The notes below the pieces were generated by a model, which saw only the letters and a program-made list of their open reading frames with translations, searched no databases and was not told the DNA's origin. From Hyposmocoma kahamanoa (Eukaryota > Arthropoda > Insecta > Lepidoptera > Cosmopterigidae), in the NCBI RefSeq assembly GCF_003589595.1, contig NW_020653337.1, positions 5,340,055 through 5,404,054 on the forward strand: 64,000 bases of DNA, in the 5' to 3' direction. Made by a program: the position numbers and the translations under genes. Positions 57,670 through 64,000 of this stretch are shown one piece after another. Position 1 is the stretch's first letter. Every line of letters begins with the position of its first letter.

Positions 57670-59094
57670 CAATAAAATCAACTGCGCATTAAAATACTCG
57701 CATTTTGGTTTTTTTTTTCGAAATTTTTCATAACACTTCTATTTTTTACAAGTAAATCCCTGCTCATTAATTTATATTTGTCGCGGTTTGCGGACTACAT
57801 ATAGGTACCTATAATATTAATCAACAAGGAAAAACCTTGAAGTCACCAACTTTGTCAAAAATAAATTAACAAAGTAATAATACTGGCCGAAATAATTGTT
57901 TTTCGAACAGCGACAAATATGTATTTTAAATATAAACCGAATTAATAAAGCACACACTCGTATTCTAAATTCGAAAACAAACCGCGATAATCGAATTATC
58001 GTATTTTGATTGGCCGGTGCTCGGTTGCCGCGGTTTCTAAGTGTTTTGATTGGCAAACGACAATAGCGGCAGTTGTCCAAGTGCTTTCACAAACCTTCAG
58101 TACTGTATTAGCATCTCAATGGAACCTCAACCCTACAGCCTTGCACTAGAGTTAAAAATACAATGTTTATTTAGACGAGAAATCCATTAGATTTCGCACA
58201 GGTCAGATGTAACCCGGTGCATTTGAACAGTAAGAATAACATCACCAACTGTGAGTGCATTTGTTAAAATCACACTTACGTACTTAAACCCACCAGTTCT
58301 AACAACGTTTTCATATGTGTGTGTTTTAGCTGTTAATTAAGTTTGGGAACGAGTGGGGATACATCCATATACATATAATATTTTTTAATAAAATATTGTA
58401 ATGGGTGAGAAAACCGTAGGTTAGTACCATAGTATAATAAGATAAGTATGGTAAGACTTGTATGTGTGCACGCCTGCCGCGCGCCGTGTACGGACGCACA
58501 CATTCGCATATTCTCGCGTTGCACTCGCGTTGCAAAGCGCGGGTCATCACACGCACCAATTGAAACGGTCGCTCGGTACATAAAAAATGACATACACAAC
58601 ATAAATTTGAATAAGATTGCTTCTTATTTAGAATTGTTAATTTAATTTCTAATACATACCTAAACATACTTATACATAACAATGATCGTATAAAATATAA
58701 TATGACGTAAGGATCTACTGTGTTTAACAAAGGGTATTTCAATATAGCACGAAAATGCTGTGCTGAACACCTTAATTTTTTTAAATTATATTTACAATTA
58801 AAATAATAATGTACAACCCTACTGTAGCGGACTGTATCAAAAGGGTTAAATGGATGGGTGCTAACAACCAGTGAGCAAGGCCAAGCAAATGTACTTACAG
58901 TTTAATAATAATTTAGTAGAAAACACGTATGTCGCTAAAGCAAAACAGAAAACACTAGCTAAAGTCAAGAAAAATGGCGCCAAAAACAATCACTTTAAAT
59001 TTAGAGTTTAAGTATAAAGCTAAACTTTAAAGAGACTATAAAATATATACAAAAGAGATTTGTAACGACTGCTGCGATTCGCTACACCTAGCGA
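57670..59094 (+). other. No gene; one CpG-rich island
   Basis: 58465-58575 is strikingly CpG-rich (CGCCTGCCGCGCGCCGTG, CGCGTTGCACTCGCGTTGC) for this window. Open frames cross it on both strands (58326-58742 minus is the longest), but no family is recognised. An imperfect repeat (TCTCGCGTTGCACTCGCGTTGC) lies inside it. Confidence 0.4.
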
Positions 59095-59175
59095 AGTGTA
59101 ATAAGCATTTACGCGCCGAATAGACGGAAGTTGTTCTATTTGCTTTTATTGTACTATTATAGTGCTATGGTAATT
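59095..59175 (+). repeat. Repeat T (copy 2)
   Basis: Parallels 41411-41480, extended upstream by CTACACCTAGCGAAGTG. Class unknown. Confidence 0.55.
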
Positions 59176-59598
59176 AAGAGAGCCGCACTAAGTTACGAAT
59201 GACCGCTGTGATAATAATTGTGTGTGCTGTCGGTCACTCGCCACCACTGTTCGGCATCTTTTTTAATTTTTGTTATTAGGCCAGTTTACTACGTACTACT
59301 GATTAGAATAGAATAGAATAGAAATCATATATCACCACGCCATAACATACACAGTAAGAAAGATAAAAGATAAAGCTAAATTAAAAAATAAAATAGAATA
59401 ACAAAAAAAAGTACAATGAAGTAAAAATTAAATCATATAATTAGTTAATAACAACAAAGCAGTCATTAAATGATTAACAAAAACAAAGTAGATGTCATGT
59501 GTGCGGCTGTGGCGTATGTAAAAGGATCCACTCAGCTAATTTCACCGCCGAGAAAAGGCTGTGACGCTGATTTTCAGTGGACTCTAAAACCAAGTTTG
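59176..59598 (+). other. No gene; short GAATA tandem
   Basis: An imperfect AGAAT tandem is at 59304-59325; the rest is A-rich. Confidence 0.5.
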
Positions 59599-59742
59599 TT
59601 TATCGCAAAGACACGACTAGGTTCGGTTAGGTTAGGTTTAAGAGGAAAAATATTTACCTCTCAAAATTACTTTCGAGGTTATGAAAATTCGAGGAAACGT
59701 TATTCCTGGAAAATGTCATTTCGGTCTTCTGATAGGTAACCC
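59599..59742 (+). repeat. Repeat Q (copy 2)
   Basis: About 145 bp matching 33900-34042: TTTATCGCAAAG, GGTTCGGTTAGGTTAGG, CTCTCAAAATTACTTTCGAG, AAATGTCATTTCGG and CTGATAGGTAACCC. The left inverted arm of copy 1 is missing here. Confidence 0.8.
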
Positions 59743-60169
59743 AAGTAAACTAATCACTATTTATATAAGTTTAAAAACAAAAAGTTATTTATATTTTAAA
59801 TTTAAAGTCACACTGCCCTTAAAGTGTCGGTAATTGGTGCCGTCACCCTAATTCATACTATATTTGTGAAAACACAGATCGTATAGAAATTGGCATGTAA
59901 CAAAATAAGACAAACATTAGGCAAACAAAGAAAAGAAGTTACGTTAAACTAGGTGTTGTAAATATGTATCTTTCACTAGATTCCCATTAACACTTACTCA
60001 AACAACAGCTTTTCTCATTTCTAATTTTAATGTTTTGTTTGAGTAGTGCCTCCTGAAGTTAATTTTGTTTCTCTACTACTCATAGCATAGAGAATTTCCT
60101 ACTTTGGGATAAGGTAATTGGTGTGATTGCTTGCAACATTAGCTACATTCTTATTAGCAAATTACCCAT
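59743..60169 (+). other. No gene recognised
   Basis: AT-rich sequence before the tandem array. Confidence 0.5.
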
Positions 60170-60603
60170 ACGTTGACTCATACTAAATAGTTCTTAAGGT
60201 TTTTAATGATATTTTACTCGATACTTTTCAAATAGAATAAAAAGACATCTAAAAGGGACTCTGATAGAAATTTACCCAAAAACTTAATAAACTGGTTTTT
60301 ACAATTTACCCAAAAAGTCAATCACTAACTTAATAAATAGGTTATGGATTCTTCGTGCAGCGACATTTTACTCGATATTCTTTTAAAATGATATCAAAAA
60401 GACACATCTAAAAGAGTCTCCGATAGAAATAGACCCAATATCTTGTAAACTGCTTTTTGAAATTTGTCTAAAACTCAACCACTAACTTAGTAAATAGGTT
60501 TTTTAGTTCTTTGTGTAGGTTTTTAACGATTTTTCACTCGATACTCTTTTAAAATAATATCAAAAATACTCCAATAGAAATTCATCAGAAATTCATGAAG
60601 GAA
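60170..60603. repeat. Tandem repeat, unit ~154-166 bp, about 2.5 copies
   Basis: The anchor ATTTTACTCGATA/TTTTCACTCGATA recurs at 60211, 60365 and 60531. Each is followed by AAAAGACA..TCTAAAAG, GATAGAAAT, ACTTA.TAAA.AGGTT and TTC.T.GTG.AG. The last unit is partial and joins repeat R. Confidence 0.85.
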
Positions 60604-60851
60604 TCCCCATGTAAACTGGTAAAGATATTTCGTCTCCTGCACGTATTGAACGTGATCTTTTCTTTTCGTCGGTCAATGTTCTTTTGTAGTCTAGAATGTT
60701 CTATCTAGGTTCAAAATAGAAATGACCGAATTTCACTTGCAAAGTTGATTTGGAAAATTTTCAATATTGTATTTTTTATTCAACGTTTTTTTATACGAGT
60801 CATCTGGTATGTTAGTTAGTAAAGTCACTATTATTCCACATTTGCCACTTT
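60604..60851 (-). repeat. Interspersed repeat R (copy 2)
   Basis: Inverted counterpart of 30556-30825, abutting the tandem array. The boundary on the right is at CACATTTGCCAC. Confidence 0.85.
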
Positions 60852-60900
60852 TGATAACTTCCGTGGCTCAAAGGTTTGGACTATGGGCGCGGTGACAAAG

Positions 60901-61194
60901 TTTTTTTTTATAAAGCCAAGAGACGGTCCCGTCTCAAGAACAAGTCTTGAGCCTGGAGGTAAGCGATACACCTATCCATAACAGTTGCAGTACCACTAAG
61001 AGATTTAAATCGCAAAAATCTGAGGGGCACTGCCACTGCGCCCATTTCCCTAAGACATAAGTTGACAAGTCCCATGTGCTTGTAATTTCACCCTTATCCT
61101 TCAAAACCTCGTATTATTGCTAGGCGGCAGACATCGGTACGGTGGCTACTTCCCAGTACGAACTTTTTCACAAGAAGCTCTACTGCTACTAAAG
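60901..61194 (+). mobile_element. Repeat family A, full-length, hairpin 2 damaged
   Basis: TTTTTTTTATAAAGCCAAGAG start and CAAGAAGCTCTACTGCTACT end. Near the start, GGTCCCGTCTCAAGAACAAG replaces the usual ACGGGACGAACAAG. Hairpin 2 is reduced to CTCGTATTATTGC. Confidence 0.85.
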
Positions 61195-61921
61195 GTCCCG
61201 TTGGACCAATTTGAGACGTGAACTTCTCTAAATTGGTACAGTCTCGGGTATTCCAATTAGTGGCCCGGAATGCATTACATTACTCTGATACTCATAGTAG
61301 GTACATGAATTTTCCCAGTTTGAGTTCAGGTAATTAATTGGTGTACTTTTCTGGCACATTATAACTATTATTACACGTCCTTGCAAATAAAGTTTAAATA
61401 TTTATCATATTGCGATTAAAAACTAATTTTATTGGAAAATCTATCGAGTTCATTTTAAACCTCCTTTAGTCGACGTTATCAATTTTAGGTTTAAAAATAC
61501 GTAATTTAAAATAATGGTTGTAGTTTATGCAAAATCTATTGTCCCCCCTGACACAAGACGTGTCATATTCAATTTATAATGATTATAATCCTATATATCT
61601 GTAGAGCCCTTTACTTACGACACGACGACGATACAATCACGATTAATGTTTGATATCTATTAGAAAGGAAGGAAGAGGAAAGTATTATAAACTGCCTCAA
61701 TAAAAATTGATTTTGAAATTAAAAATCCTTGGGATATTTTCTTAAATGCTGACGTAAAGATGACTGAGTGTTTTTTTTTGCATTTTCCAAGCTTTGCCAA
61801 TGCAATTTTTTTTTTTAAACAGAATCACAAGAATTATAATTCCTTGTTCAAGTTTATGGGCATCTTTATTTACAGTTATTGATATTAAGTTTAACTTCAA
61901 TTATTGGGTATGTACAGCGTT
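61195..61921 (+). other. No gene recognised
   Basis: AT-rich with T-runs (61770-61820). Confidence 0.55.
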
Positions 61922-62185
61922 TTAGCAGCAGTAAATGAGTTCATCTGGAGAAATACTGCCACCTTACCTATTCTTGCCGCCAAGCAGTAATTTTCCGGTT
62001 TTAAAGGGTTAAGGGTGGTGATGAAGTTACAGGCACATGGGACTTGTCAACGTACGTCTCAGAGTGACAGGCGCTGTGGCAATGCCCCTGAGATCTTTGA
62101 TTTAAAGCCATGAACAGCACTGCAACTGTTAAAGAAGGCGTGTCGCTTACCATCATTGTTACTCCCGTCACTTGGTATAATAAGA
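61922..62185 (-). mobile_element. Repeat family A, near full-length
   Basis: From TTTAGCAGCAGTAAATGAG to CTCCCGTCACTTGGTATAAT. Most of hairpin 2 is deleted (CAAGCAGTAATTTTCCGG). Confidence 0.85.
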
Positions 62186-63208
62186 AAAAGGCTGTGAACT
62201 GAAAACAACTTAAAAGTAATTACTTGTCAATAACATTAAAACTAAACGTACATACTTTATTTACGTATAACAAAAAACTAATTTATTATACTAATTAATT
62301 ACATTTCAATTTCCCTCTCGATTAATGTAAACCCACGGCATTGTTGCGTGCAAGTCGAAAGGGTGCAACACGTCACTGCGCACCCGCAGCTAGTCCATCA
62401 AAAAGTCTTCTATGCGAAACCCGTGTCGCCGGTTTACTATACATAGGTTCAAATGCAAATACAAAAGTTCTTTATTGCAACAATGATACTGTTTTGGACA
62501 CAAATAATATTTTAAGCTAAAACAAATAAAAGTAATAAACGGTACGCCAAGCATGTCAGAGGGCAAAAGGAGGTGTCTCAGCTTTTGCTGCCTAGAATCG
62601 TTGTGGCAGACAGCGCTGTTTTTCAGCCTCTTCCTTTTGCCTTAGATCTTAGGCGGGCTTAAATGCAACGAGGGCCTAAAACAATTATACATTATGAAAA
62701 ACTGTGATTCAATATCTATACAACAATTTAATGAAAAAAAAAAACAGAAGACCTATGCTTGGTGAAATTGTGTAGTGTTAGCTGTTCTTCGTGCATATCG
62801 CCATAGACAAGTCGTCACAACTAAACACCCCTTCGTATAACTCTAGTATTATAACCAATAACTATAATCCGACAAAATGACACCCAACCCTTCCTCATAT
62901 TGTCTACTAGTGGTTGAGAGCCAATTTATTTGTCATCCTCTCTTTTATATTGAATTTGATGTGCAATATCGCGTATTGGATGAACAAAGTGTCCGGTCTA
63001 TAGAGATTATCATAAATCATTTGAGAGTTTAATAACGTGAGTGTAAAATTGTTTCTAACACTTCCTTTGACAGATGGGCAATAATGATTTAACGCTTTTC
63101 TCTGTTAGAAGCTGTTAGAAGTACAGGCATGTAAATGTATACTTTACACCTTTTTCCCATCCGGTCCTGGTTTCTGATTCTGATTCGATTCATCAACACA
63201 CATCAGTC
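62186..63208 (+). other. No gene; small hairpin
   Basis: 62335-62440 is GC-richer (GTCACTGCGCACCCGCAG). Perfect 10-bp arms GGCAAAAGGA (62572-62581) and TCCTTTTGCC (62632-62641) enclose a 50-nt interior, itself partly palindromic. Unassigned. Confidence 0.45.
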
Positions 63209-63741
63209 AGGGTTTTTTTATTATACCAAGAGACGGCATGAAGTCGTGCGCCTGGTAGTAAGCGAAACGTCTGTCCATAAAAGTTGCAGTACCACTCACA
63301 GTAGATCATAAAGATCTGTGGAGCACTGCCACTGCCAGTCACAGAAAACTGCAAACTGTAACCCAGGTCTCGTAACATGTTCAGCGAACAATCCTCTTCA
63401 GGCTTACTTCTTACCTCAAAGTCGTATCCGGAGCAAAATACAATTATATTTCATTGTATGTTACTAATGTCGAGTTGTACATAATAAAGCTTATATACCT
63501 ATCTATCTCTTCGACTTCAATTGAAAAGAAAATTTATGATGTAAAGCAAAAAATATTTCTTGAGTTGGTAAGGGCTAACTTACCACAACCAAATTGAAGA
63601 TATCTTAAATAAAGGTCAGGTCAAAAGTACCCTTCAGTAGCAGTGGAGTACCTTTAGTTTCTTAGAGTTTGCTTAGGTGCTTAGGTTAGGTAGAAGTACT
63701 TCCATGGCCACACTCTTTGACAAGGAACTCTACTGCTACTA
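63209..63741 (+). mobile_element. Repeat family A, 5' and 3' parts separated
   Basis: The 5' part (63209-63345: TTTTTTTATTATACCAAGAG ... GGAGCACTGCCACTGC) and a 3' terminal part (63688-63741: AGAAGTACTTCCATGG ... CTCTACTGCTACTAA) are in order and orientation. About 340 bp of unrelated sequence replaces the middle, so this may be one interrupted copy or two truncated ones. Confidence 0.7.
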
Positions 63742-64000
63742 AATATGTATGTATGTAAAATATTATTTACTCTCTGTATAAAGTTGAAACACTTTTTGTA
63801 GCTATCATTATTAACATGATTGTTAAAGTTATGCTTGTTTAAAATGTTTATTTTTCGAATCGCGACTCTTTACTGTTGAGGGTGCGTTATATAGTTCCCT
63901 GTTTTATCTTAATAGAACACTATTCCTCGACATTTTCTTGTGTGGGTTGCCAGCCTCCCTCGGTCTCGGAATTAACGTATTTGTCAAGTGTCAGACTCAA
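63742..64000 (+). other. No gene recognised (window edge)
   Basis: AT-rich; no zinc-finger coding sequence, so the senseless 3' exon is still further downstream. Confidence 0.6.

Noticed and set aside
58326..58742. 138-codon minus ORF and overlapping frames
   Set aside because: Open only because a CpG-rich patch lacks stops; flanks are AT-rich non-coding and no motif is present.
1..64000. CRISPR arrays, operons, phage or bacterial defence genes
   Set aside because: No regularly spaced direct repeats, no dense co-directional ORFs, and clear eukaryotic introns and SINEs.

Overview
This window is AT-rich eukaryotic DNA, most likely from a lepidopteran insect. Three things point that way: an insect-type senseless/Gfi-1 zinc-finger gene, several families of tRNA-derived SINEs, and debris of LINE types common in moths and butterflies. 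It carries no bacterial, viral or organellar genes. No database search was possible, so family names rest on motifs recognised by eye.

The only gene supported with confidence is part of senseless (sens, the Gfi-1 orthologue) on the plus strand. One exon (47514-48165) holds an acidic stretch, a Ser/Pro-rich stretch, finger 1 and most of finger 2. A 181-nt intron follows. A second exon (48347-48528) completes finger 2 and carries fingers 3 and 4, ending at a phase-1 donor. The remaining finger(s) and the stop codon must lie beyond base 64000, so the downstream intron exceeds 15 kb. A GC-rich, splice-bounded 126-nt block at 27983-28108 has the right phase to be an upstream exon, but this is unproven.

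The rest is mainly transposon debris. One ~290-bp repeat, called family A here, occurs about 20 times in both orientations. It contains two internal hairpins and appears in simple, tandem, head-to-head, mosaic and interrupted arrangements. Other elements include SINE families B, C, D and E, CR1/Jockey-like and RTE-like LINE fragments (two showing nested insertions), a pogo-like DNA transposon with terminal inverted repeats and a TA duplication, a PIF/Harbinger transposase relic, a 129-bp MITE, and several unassigned repeats present twice in the window.

Layout: 1-42.4 kb is dense in repeats. From about 42.4 to 55.5 kb, around the zinc-finger exons, family A is absent and repeats are sparse; the unique intronic sequence there is a candidate for sens cis-regulatory DNA. 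From 55.5 to 64 kb family A returns, along with a ~160-bp tandem repeat. Two near-perfect palindromes (6792-6839 and 19801-19862) and two smaller hairpins are not explained by any recognised element.
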